Source: Macrothele yani
Taxonomy: Eukaryota > Arthropoda > Arachnida > Araneae > Macrothelidae
Reading direction: 5' to 3'
Assembly (NCBI GenBank): GCA_039090855.1
Contig: CM076990.1
Coordinates: 200,141,232 to 200,205,231 of the forward strand
Length of the DNA: 64,000 nucleotides
Shown piece by piece: positions 55,100-64,000 of this stretch (the first letter of the stretch is position 1; each line of letters opens with the position of its first letter). The translations under genes and the position numbers were made by a program. A model generated the notes under the pieces. That model did not search any database, was not told the DNA's origin, and was given only the letters and a program-made list of their open reading frames with translations.

Positions 55100-56838
55100 C
55101 ATAACAACCAATGTGTGATAAGAGGATATTGGGGATTCTTCTAAGATGTAACAGTGGAATCCATAGGACTTCGTATGAATTCTAAATGCATAGTTTAAAT
55201 TTCACCTCAATTTGCAAAGCATAAAACAAAGCACTATAATTCTAGCAAAAATTTCAGCTCCTGGAAGTTTTTGATGAACTCCTGGAATTTATTTTCTGTA
55301 AATGTGTACGAACCCTGTGGAGCAAAGGTGAAATGGGATGGTTTCTCAACAATCCATTTATTTCTCTCCTGCACTGGAAGGTTTACACAGTCTGTAAAAA
55401 TTACCACACCGATGATTGGCAGTGTAACATAATTATTATACCCCCAAACAAAAATTGAGAGAAATCAGCAATGTGAAAAGAAATTTTTCATAATTCAAAC
55501 CCAAGGTGTAGTCAATTAGAACTTAAAATGTTCATTTTCAAGCAGAGTTGGTTGATCATTAATTAGAAAGCTAAAGACTGGTACATTTAATTCTGTACAG
55601 CAACTCAAAAATTGTTCATAACAAAACAAAAACAAGTTAATAATGCATCCAGTTATTTCAAGAAAATGTTAGTTCCCAACTCAGAGATATTCACTCTCTC
55701 ACACATTCATACAACGAAAAAACAAAATAACCACCAGTTGTTTCACCACTCAAAAGCATTTACAGGGCTGGAACATGGACACCTAAATAAATTGATCACA
55801 AACAGTTAAGGTAGGACAAGGTACAATAATTACATGATGGAAATATCAAAATCTGTTTGATATACAGCACTGATTGATATATCTGAACACCTTTAAATCT
55901 TTATTCACAGCCACATAAATGTCAACGCATACATTAAAATTCATGCTCAGAGAAGCAGCACAGCTATGTACTCTAGCTCAGCTATGTACTCTTAACTCAT
56001 TAAGAGATTAATGTAAATATTCGTCAATACCTACAAACCATGTTAAAGAATGTAGTTTACAAGTTATATAATTATAGCATAACCTCCAAAAGTGCTATAT
56101 CTCATTTATTTTTTATTTGAGTGAGTGGCTCCATAATAGCTGTAATGCGAGTGCATAAAAAAAAAAGTCGCAGAGAGAAATTAAGCAAACAATTTCTCCT
56201 CGTACTATGTATTTCAATTCATGTTAACAGCAAAAATGAAATTTAAGTAAACTAATATTAAGTACAAACAACAGCAGTACTATGCTAACTAAACATGTAA
56301 GACAAAAACCTGATTTTAAATAGATTACAACTATAAACAAAAATCCAATGAAGTAAACCTTAGGTCTAATAAGCACCTGCTTCAAAAGAAGGGAAAATAC
56401 TCCATATTTTTTACAAAATCACCTAGGAATCATATACACCCATTGGAAAGATAAAATGGAGACACCTGCCCTTGCCTGAAAATTTGTGTCATTTGGGTAC
56501 TTGAGAGGCACTTCAAAGATATTTACTATAACATGAAGTCTGATTGCTAAATTTTCTGTTGAATTTTTAGATGTGTATGTAGTAACAAGAGAGGTGAAAG
56601 TGGAAATTTACAGTAAAAAGTAACATTGAAATTTCCCATTGCACGTTGGAGTGCAAATGCATATAGTATGGAAAAGTAAGAAAGGCAAAGAAATGCATTG
56701 TCTTTTGCAGCAGCCACTCCCTGCTGGACAAAGATCTCCCAAAGTTTCTCCCACAACTCTATCTTGGTGGGGGGAGAATGTGGGATAACAGTGACCCCCA
56801 AAAAAATAAGTGTAAAGCTTAAAAGACATTTTTTTTTA
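55100..56838. other. AT-rich sequence, nothing recognised
   Basis: Scattered short frames only. At 56710-56760 the sequence agcagccactccctgctgga with agatctcccaaagtttctcc resembles an antisense 3' end of the RTE-type LINE, too short and diverged to call. Confidence 0.5.
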
Positions 56839-56851
56839 TTGTTCCAACATG

Positions 56852-58804
56852 AGCAAGCAGTAATCGAAATAGGCCGTATCTGCATGATCTATACAGTAGA
56901 TGAAAGGTACCGATGGCCACAAATAAATCACTAAATTTATTAAAAACATATTTATTGCTTATGTGTATATTTCCTTCGCCAACAAATCGGATCACTAGTA
57001 TAGTGTTAATATTTCCTAAAAAACATATTTACACGTAAAAAGCACGAGATCTTTTGGCCTTACAATAAAATAAGGCCATCATCAGATGGGAGCACTACCA
57101 AAGAGTTGTATACAAGTAACATCGATATATATATACTGTCAAGGTTGAAGTCCTGATGTCGTAGATTCATGCGTAGAACACAGGTGCCAGAGTAGTCCAT
57201 TGTTTCTACCCTCCCCCTATTTCTGTTACTTGTTAACCGCGTTCCCCCTCTCACTTCTAATTAAAAAATGGTCGTCAAAGAAATTTTTGGAGATGACAAT
57301 GCTTACAGTGTACACAACAGCAAAGGAATACTAATTACAATAAAGATCATAGAGACATTAAATATAATTATTTACAAAAGTTGTTTCCATGATTGGGGCA
57401 TCTGATATGGGGTATCATCATTATAAGCTGTATCATTGAAATAATGTATAAACAAGCTTTCAGCAAATAATGTTTTAAATTTTGTTTGTGGGGTAGTCAG
57501 AATCTTCGTTTTATTCCAAACCGGAAGTGGATGCCTTTTACTTGATCACCGCAAAAGCGCAGTTGATTGAGAACTTGTCTTCAAACAATATTAGTGTTCC
57601 GAGAGTCTAGTTTTAATTGACCTCATCGTGGAGCCAACATAAACTTGGTCAGTGGAAGAGGCATCTATGAATTTTAACGGAATGAGGTATACACCATAAT
57701 TATTGTCCTTCTTGACTGGGTCCCTTTCGTTTTTGACCCACGAAAAAATGTTTCTAGTATGTATACCAAAATCCAATTGTTTGTACAGTAGCTGCAGCTA
57801 TTCTTTAGAATGTTAACAATCGATCCCACATAACGTTTCTGATTGCTTTAATTACATAAGGTAGTGAGGAATTGTCTTCGTGTTTTTTCAACAATTTTTT
57901 TGAGATGGAATTGTTAACATCCTAAAGAATAGCTGCAGCAACAAACAATTGGGATTTTGGTATACATACTAGAAACATTCTTTTGTGGGTCAAAATGACA
58001 GGGACCCAATCAAGAAGTACAATAATTATGGTCTATCCCTCATTCCATTAAAATCCACAGATGCCTCCTCCACTAACCAAGTTTATGTTGGCTCCACGAT
58101 GAGGTCAATTAAAACTAGACTCTTGGAACATCAATATTGTTTGAAGACAAGCTCTCAATCAACTGCGCTTTCGTGGTTATCAAGTAAAGGCACCCACTTC
58201 CCGGTTTGGAATAAATGAAGATTCTGATTACCACACAAACAAAATTTAAAATGTTATTTGTATTTGCCGAAAGCTTGTTTATGCATTATTTCAACGATAC
58301 AGCTTGTAATGACAATACCCCATATCAGATGTCACAATCATGGAAACAACTTTTGTAAATAACTATATTTAATATGTCTCTATGATCTTTATTGAAATCT
58401 TGTAATTAGTATCCCTTTGCTGTTGTGTACATTGTAAGCGTTGTCATTGTTAAAATGTTCTTTGACGACCATTTTTTAATTTGCAATAGGGGGAGAAGAG
58501 AAAGGGGGAACGCGGTTTAAAACTAAGAGAGAAATAGGGGTGAGGGTAGAAACAGTGGACTACTCCCGCACCTGTGTTCTCTACGCATGAATGTACGTCA
58601 TCAGGACTTCAACCTTGACAGTATATATATCGATGTTACTTGTATACAACTCTTTGGTGGTGCTCCCATCTGAAAGATCTCATAGTTTTTACATGTAAAT
58701 ATGTTTTTTACCCATGATTTTAATAAATTTAGTGATTTATTTGTGGTCATCAGTACCTTTCATCTACTGTATAGACCATGCAGACACAGCTTACTTTGAT
58801 TACT
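56852..58804. mobile_element. 1.95-kb palindromic Penelope-like insert with 13-bp duplication
   Basis: Inverted arms (about 56879-57812 and 57905-58790) surround a spacer of about 100 bp. An exact 13-bp duplication, ttgttccaacatg, flanks it (56839-56851 and 58805-58817). Both arms encode the same GIY-YIG fragment reading outward: minus strand 57591-57776 (NNYGVYLIPL, QVYVGSTMRSIKTRLSEH) and plus strand 57985-58218 (NNYGLSLIPL, QVYVGSTMRSIKTRLLEH). Neither arm reaches the reverse transcriptase, so each copy is 5'-truncated and they meet head to head. A hammerhead-like block (CTGATGA with a ggcctta/taaggcc stem, AAAA instead of GAAA) lies at 57053-57085 on the minus strand; its mirror is deleted on the right. 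Confidence 0.92.
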
Positions 58805-59235
58805 TTGTTCCAACATGCTGTTGAATTTTATCTGTATCTCTTTTGTGTAGTTTTTGGGTCTTCTGGTACTTTCAATTAGTATCAGTTGTGTGTGTGGTAA
58901 AAATTATTAGATAACAGAAATAGCAAATTGTAAATCTGCATATGGTGTTTATTTGTATGCTATTCGTATTTATAATTTTCATTTGCCCTCTCCTGAAAAC
59001 TAAGTTATGGGCACTTGTATCAATCATAAACAAACACACACACACACATAAAAGAATCATTCTTTTACAACTTCCACAAATTAAGATTTTAATTTCTTCA
59101 CACGCACATGTAAAAGAGAAAAAAAAACTAATGTTAAAAAAATGGATATGGCAGCCATATGTAGCATAACAAAAAGTTTTATGTATGCCAAAAATAATGA
59201 AAAAATAGTCACATCAGAAGTATTTACATTGTTTA

Positions 59236-59587
59236 TTATGTTTCTTCATCTACACGAGACCTTATTATGGCACAGAGTTCTTCTAATGATTCAGATAAAA
59301 CCAATAGATTATCATAGTCTGCAGCAGTTTTTGCAAGGCATGAATTGTATGAAGGTATTTTCCTTACCAGTAATCCACCTGAAAAAGAAACAGATCCAAC
59401 TGAAGAAAGATCACCACTGTCCAACTGTTGTATCACATCTGGTGTTCTGAATGTTGATGATGCACATCTTTCAGATGATGCGTCTCTTGTTTTTATGGGA
59501 GTAAGTTTAGATTTCGAACCTTCTAACTGGATAGCTTCATGAACTGATTTCAGCATTTTGAACAAAAACGAAGTGAATGTGTTTTCT
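59236..59587 (-). CDS. Probable last coding exon of an unidentified host gene
   Basis: The minus strand reads from a plausible acceptor (ttttatacag, ending about 59588) into an open frame of about 117 residues that stops at 59236. It starts NTFTSFLFKMLKSVHEAIQL and continues with Ser/Thr-rich SSTFRTPDVIQQLDSGDLSS and VGSVSFSGG. It ends SESLEELCAIIRSRVDEET. The even composition, lack of transposon motifs and clean splice-type boundary suggest a real exon, probably a regulatory C-terminal tail with phosphorylatable serines. I do not recognise the family. AATAAA overlaps just after the stop on the minus strand. Upstream exons would lie to the right, possibly beyond the window. Confidence 0.55.
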
Positions 59588-60081
59588 GTATAAAAAGATT
59601 TCCACATTTAGCTGCTATGTCAAAAGCAATTTAGTATGATTTTTTAACCTATTTTAAAATAACACATATATTCTTTAAAACTAAACACTGTTTAGGATTT
59701 GGAACTGTCAACATTTTAAAAAGTTAAATCATCAATCAAAGAATTTACTTGCTTGAAGAAACAATGCACACACATTTTTGGTGCTGCAGCTAAATTTATT
59801 GCGTGAGGTGTGTTCAAAAGATGCCAGGATTGTATTCATAATTAAAAACACTTACAAGCTAATCAAATGTGCCTCCTTCTGAACTGATGCTGTGGTCACA
59901 GCATTTCTACCAATTCAAGAAGCACATGCTGAAGACTTGTGTGGTGGGACTCTCTGTTGCATTCTTGATAATATCTACACACTCAAATCTTTTCTTAAGA
60001 GATTTTTTCAATTTGTGGAACAAATAGAAGGCACAGTAGGCCAAATTAGATGAATAACATGGCTATTCCTAGACTTAATGA

Positions 60082-60399
60082 ACTAATAATCTCAAAATTA
60101 TGGGCTTTTTACTAAGGAATAAAAGGATGGATATTTATATGTCAAATTTTTGGATAGTATCCCTACCCTTCCTCAGGACTATAGCAGGTGTTGCCATTCA
60201 CGAGGTAAATTCCAAACTTTCACAGGAAATAGAGAGAAGAAGAGGACAACATCAAATGATTTGAAAGGTTGGAATTTAAATGAATGGCAACACCTACTAT
60301 AGCTATAGTCCTGAGGAAGGGTAGAGGGACTACCTGAAAATTTGGCACATATTCTTTTATTCCTCAATAAAAACCCATAATTTTGAGATTATTAGTAGA
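60082..60399. mobile_element. Palindromic insert with hammerhead-like core
   Basis: Left arm 60082-60218 and right arm 60262-60399 are reverse complements (outermost ctaataatctcaaaattatg). The right arm contains a hammerhead-like core on the plus strand; the left arm has its decayed mirror. No target duplication was clear. It sits within the mariner relic. Confidence 0.75.
60311..60339 (+). ncRNA. Hammerhead-like core
   Basis: CTGAGGA (60311-60317), stem II ggtag/ctacc type (60320-60324 with 60330-60334), GAAA (60336-60339). CTGAGGA fits the permitted CUGANGA. Same layout as the PLE-2 core. Confidence 0.6.
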
Positions 60400-60655
60400 T
60401 CAGTAAGGTGGTGCATTACTGAGATTTAGAGTTTGATCAGGAACTTATAAGTAGACAGTGCTAAATGTACAGGTTCATTACCATGATGAAACAGACAGGT
60501 TTGGGACTCCCATCATTGTGGCCGTTTGCATCAAATTTTTTCCTCTTAGTCTTTCCAAAACCTTTCTGTAATTAGTTTACAGTCTACCCAGTGCGGACCA
60601 TATTCAAAAGGAAAAACACCTTTCACATAAAAGAGTCAACATCAAAATGGTTTTT

Positions 60656-60829
60656 AAATGGCTGTACATTAAGGTGTAGAGTAGGTAGCTAATTTCTTTA
60701 TATCATCTCACATAGGAGTAGCAGACTTTAATTTGACTTCTACAAAAGTAAAACAAAGTCCACTACTCTTATGTGGGATGATATAAAGAAATTAGCTACC
60801 TACTCTACCCCTAAATGTACAGCCATTTG
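60656..60829. repeat. Inverted repeat, 73-bp arms
   Basis: Arms at 60656-60730 and 60757-60829 are about 90% complementary, outermost aaatggctgtacat. No hammerhead core or duplication was seen. Confidence 0.85.
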
Positions 60830-61117
60830 GGAAACCTTGGAGATCATACCAACAGTGATACTTGCAATGATAGCGTCTCACTCGAGTTGTCATGAATTTG
60901 GAACTAGTTCTTCAAGTAATGCCTTCTCCCTACCAGATACAGCATGCACAACCGTGATACCTTGTATATTTAAATGAATATAACGTACGTATTTATTGTC
61001 AAGTCACAGCGTTCAAATTGTTAAAGCGTTCTATTATTCAGTTTGCAGTTTCTATTTAACTTGCTTGAAAACGCCATCTGGTTGATGTACAAAAGCTTGG
61101 AAATACTTATTTATATA

Positions 61118-61474
61118 CTAATTAAATGTTCAATCGTGTTTACGTTTACTTTCTATGTAGATCTTTCGCCATCTTTACACGATCTTATTTGAATCAAATA
61201 ACACATTTGACCATTTAAATGATTTTATGTGATGAAGGCAATTACTAATTCATACAGTAAACATTAGAACTTTCAGGTCCGCAATAAACGGACCCATCTT
61301 TCGGATGACTTTTAGGCAATCAACAGACCCATCTGAAGATCGGACCTGAAAGTTCTAATGTTTACTGTATGAATTAGTAATTGCCTTCATCACATTAAAT
61401 CATTTAAATGGTCAAATGTGTTATTTGATTCAAATAAGATTGTGTAAAGGCAGCAAAAGATCTACATAGAAACC
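61118..61474. mobile_element. 357-bp palindromic insert
   Basis: Arms (about 61151-61295 and 61332-61473) are near-perfect reverse complements, beginning tttctatgtagatct. A 10-bp repeat tatttatata flanks it (61108-61117 and 61475-61484), though it is AT-rich and could be chance. Near the centre each arm carries a CTGAAGA or related string, ggtccg pairing, and TGAAAG, resembling a degraded hammerhead. A 33-bp unpaired extension lies on the left. Confidence 0.75.
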
Positions 61475-61484
61475 TATTTATATA

Positions 61485-63700
61485 TTCCTATATCAATAAA
61501 TTGGATCACTAGTATAGTTTTACTATTTTCTACATAATTGTACTGTTCCTCATTATTAATTCATGTTACAGTTTCACAAGCACAGTGTTCTTCAGGATCC
61601 ATTACCTGAAAAGAAACTTGACATACAACCCTAGTGAAGGCATGTGCACCTGCATACAGAAAAAAAAAATAATAATTAAAAAAAAAAAAAAAAATCAACA
61701 TTTGACACCATAGTCATAAGTTATGCACTTTTGTCAGAAAACAGACAATTGCAGTGTGCTTTGACAATCCAAAACAGTAGTTAATTGAAAATGACACATA
61801 AATATGAAGGATAGAACAAAACTATTGCCTTTGAATTGTTTCTTCCAAAATGAAGACATAATGCTAGCTAGATGTGTGCAACATGGAAGGAAGGAGGATT
61901 TCTTGTGGAAAGTAAATGGCACTGCAATCAGCTAAATGCACATGTCACACAACCTCTTCAAAATGGCAGATGTCACAGAAATGTGTCAAATAAAGAGTGA
62001 TGATTGAATCCTTTGCTATCAAAGGATTCCAAGAAATTCATCATCCTCTGAGAAATGTGTATGGTGAGTAAGTATTATCAGTATTAGAACATTAAGATAT
62101 ACACAGTTAGGAATTTCAAGACTAGTAAAATAGACTGAACAAAAGTCTATTTCAAGTGCCCAGCCAGCAGTAGTAGTAGCAGCAAAGAATTATAAGAACT
62201 AGACTGAGTTACTGACATGGTTCATACGCTTTTTCAATCACAAAATTCCAGGACTTTTGGATTTTTTTCCAGGACATATGATCTAAATGCTGTTACTTAA
62301 AATATAATGAAACCATAGGTCTGTTCAACCTGTAACCTACAGCAAACACCTTCTTACATGCTTGGGCAAACTTAATACAGAATGCTAAAAATGTTGTCCA
62401 CTGCAGCTAATCAGAAACTTAGAATCACGGATAAACAGTGAAATACCAAAACTCTTACTAAAAAGGTGACCAGGTTTAATATCTGCTAAACTTTTGTAAA
62501 CTATACTACACTGATTTTGAAAAACTTTTATTTTTCTACTTCGGCTTTAGTCCAATTATTGAAGCAAATTACAGAATAAAAAAAACAACAACATAAAACT
62601 CAAAAATACATAGGTATGTGGTATTACTCTTAAAATACTTTCATATACCACACAATCAATACATAAAATATTATTTATATTTAATTATTTTGAAATAATG
62701 CTTACATTGGAAATTTAAGGGTAAGGAAAAATGAAATATTTGGAACTTTTTCGAAGGACCAAAGGGATTGTTATTTCTTATAAACACATAATCATGGGAG
62801 CAAGTATTTGTGTTGCATTTTATTTAGGGAAGGAATTTTCAATATAATGTTGATGCTGTAGCTAAGTTTTTAATTTGTACTCGCCAGCAAACAAAGTATG
62901 CACAAAAATTTCCAACATGAAATGAAAGAGAATAATGGGAAATCCTTAAATCCAAGGGCAGTGTACAACTGCATTCATAAGTGATCAAGGCAATTTAACT
63001 GGGCATGATTAGGAAACTAATTATAGAAGATGAAAAGTGATTAGTTTGCTTAGAAAATACTAAGAAACAACTAGATTTAAGTTTCTAATATTAGAAAGCA
63101 ATCTAATTTTATGGCAAATTTTATATATTCACTAGCAAATTTCAGTAAAGATCAAAATTAACCCACAAAAAAAGAAAAATAATAATCAGCTACTTACTCA
63201 CCAGTGGCTAAAAGTATGTTACGAAAATTAACAAATGGCGTAAAAAAATTTTCGCATAGTAGAAGGAAGGTATTAGAGACAAAAATATTTTCAAATCAAA
63301 CAGTTAAAAGAAGAGATAGAGAAGGAAACATGATATATCTGCCAACATTGGCAAGAACCTTGTCAGTAGTAACTAGTATTATTGCGCAGCATGCATAGAC
63401 GCTTTCTTAACAAAATGATCCTCTCTTTGCGAAAAGAAATACGTGCCACAACAAACAAGGACACTAATGAAACAAACTCAACACATGCGAAACACAAAGT
63501 TGATTCCCCTGGCAAGGGCTCAATAGGTAACATTGCAAGATTTAAGTTCGAAACTTTCAACAGTAAAAATCAGTTGGATGCGTTCAGAATTCCACAACGC
63601 TTGACAGGAAATCCAAAATTTGTAAAAAATGCATCAATTTTTACAAATTCGTTACTCCCATTTTGGGGAACTTCCCTTCGCTTATCAAGCTCAAATGCAA
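61485..63700. other. AT-rich sequence, nothing recognised
   Basis: Homopolymer and AT runs at 61660-61694. The open frame at 63382-63708 has balanced composition but no motif I recognise; it abuts the hAT module array and may belong to that element. Confidence 0.45.
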
Positions 63701-63719
63701 AAACTTAGAACTTATAGGA

Positions 63720-64000
63720 CGAGGGATATTTTAACAACGCAGGAGAGTGGGAAACTCGGGGGTGGGGGGTGAGGTGTTACGGGAGAAATCTTTACTTCAT
63801 TCGACATTCGGTTTTGGAAAATTTCCCCCAGCTTTCAAGTTAAAATAAAAATATTTATATAGAAAAATGTTATTTTTAACAATAATACTGGACAAAGGTA
63901 ACATCGTAAGAAAAAGAAATTACAATTACGGAAAAAAAATCTGAACTCCATCGACTTCCGTTTCAGAAAGTTTCGTACAGATGGAATCCTGTCCTTCGAT
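63720..64000 (-). repeat. hAT family X module array, window edge
   Basis: The reverse complement matches the 330-bp module of the hAT elements: aattgtaatttc, cttacgatgttacctttgtc, cagtattattgtta and ccgaaaacggaag-like strings occur in the same order. It runs off the right edge, so an inverted hAT of this family probably extends beyond the window. Confidence 0.7.

Larger units (their letters stand above)
59810..60980 (-). pseudogene. Mariner relic (antisense) carrying palindromes
   Basis: At 59815 gtgtgttcaaaagatgccag looks like a mariner end. On the minus strand, 60470-60600 resembles a SETMAR-type transposase segment (antisense blocks accatgatgaaacagacagg and cctttctgtaattagtttac). Two palindromes (60082-60399 and 60656-60829) interrupt it. 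The coding sequence is too decayed to translate. Confidence 0.55.

Noticed and set aside
63382..63708. Host protein-coding gene at the right edge
   Set aside because: An open frame of 108 residues without motif or splice context, next to a hAT module array; more likely transposon-derived or chance.

Overview
The window is animal nuclear DNA from an invertebrate. It is AT-rich, with long introns and canonical GT/AG splice sites, and it is crowded with eukaryotic transposons of many classes. The mix (Penelope-like elements with GIY-YIG endonuclease and hammerhead-ribozyme motifs, hAT, Tc1/mariner, Merlin, RTE-type LINEs, a tRNA-derived SINE) fits an arthropod. I would guess a chelicerate, but the sequence does not prove the lineage. 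There is no sign of operons, bacterial genes or CRISPR.

Two host loci are visible. The + strand carries the last four coding exons of a BROX-like BRO1-domain gene at 3231-3312, 7042-7192, 20494-20662 and 35073-35177. Splice phases agree across all three introns (about 3.7, 13.3 and 14.4 kb), and the protein ends in a CAAX prenylation box (CILQ). The - strand carries what looks like the last coding exon of an unidentified gene at 59236-59587, convergent with BROX. Nearly everything else is mobile DNA, simple repeats or AT-rich sequence with nothing recognisable.

Layout: 1-3.2 kb holds a decayed LINE and a mariner-like relic. Intron 1 (3.3-7.0 kb) holds a minisatellite and a small hAT-like element. 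Intron 2 (7.2-20.5 kb) holds a Penelope-like element (PLE) split by a LINE, a SINE, a deleted mariner, a Tc1 relic split by a hAT-type repeat array, a mariner split by two palindromic inserts, a second mariner relic and two more palindromes. Intron 3 (20.7-35.1 kb) holds a 2.4-kb palindromic PLE insert, LINEs, a 73-bp tandem repeat, mariners and a near full-length RTE-type LINE that itself carries a Merlin element and a SINE. Downstream of BROX (35-43 kb) are a hAT MITE inside a mariner relic and a PLE. At 43.2-52.6 kb two related hAT elements lie in tandem; the first contains a SINE and a 4.2-kb hAT of another family, which in turn contains a MITE. At 52.7-55.1 kb is a scrambled PLE cluster, at 56.8-58.8 kb a 2-kb palindromic PLE insert, and at 59.8-61.5 kb more palindromes in and beside a mariner relic.

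The most striking pattern is a set of inserts built as inverted repeats with both 3' ends outermost. Most are flanked by 10-14 bp target-site duplications, and several carry hammerhead-ribozyme-like cores (CTGANGA...GAAA) in opposite orientation in the two arms. At least two contain PLE GIY-YIG coding fragments. They look like two 5'-truncated copies of a PLE or PLE-derived RNA joined head to head, as expected if target-primed reverse transcription started from both strands of one staggered break. The many nested insertions, each with its own duplication, allow a relative chronology of transposon activity.
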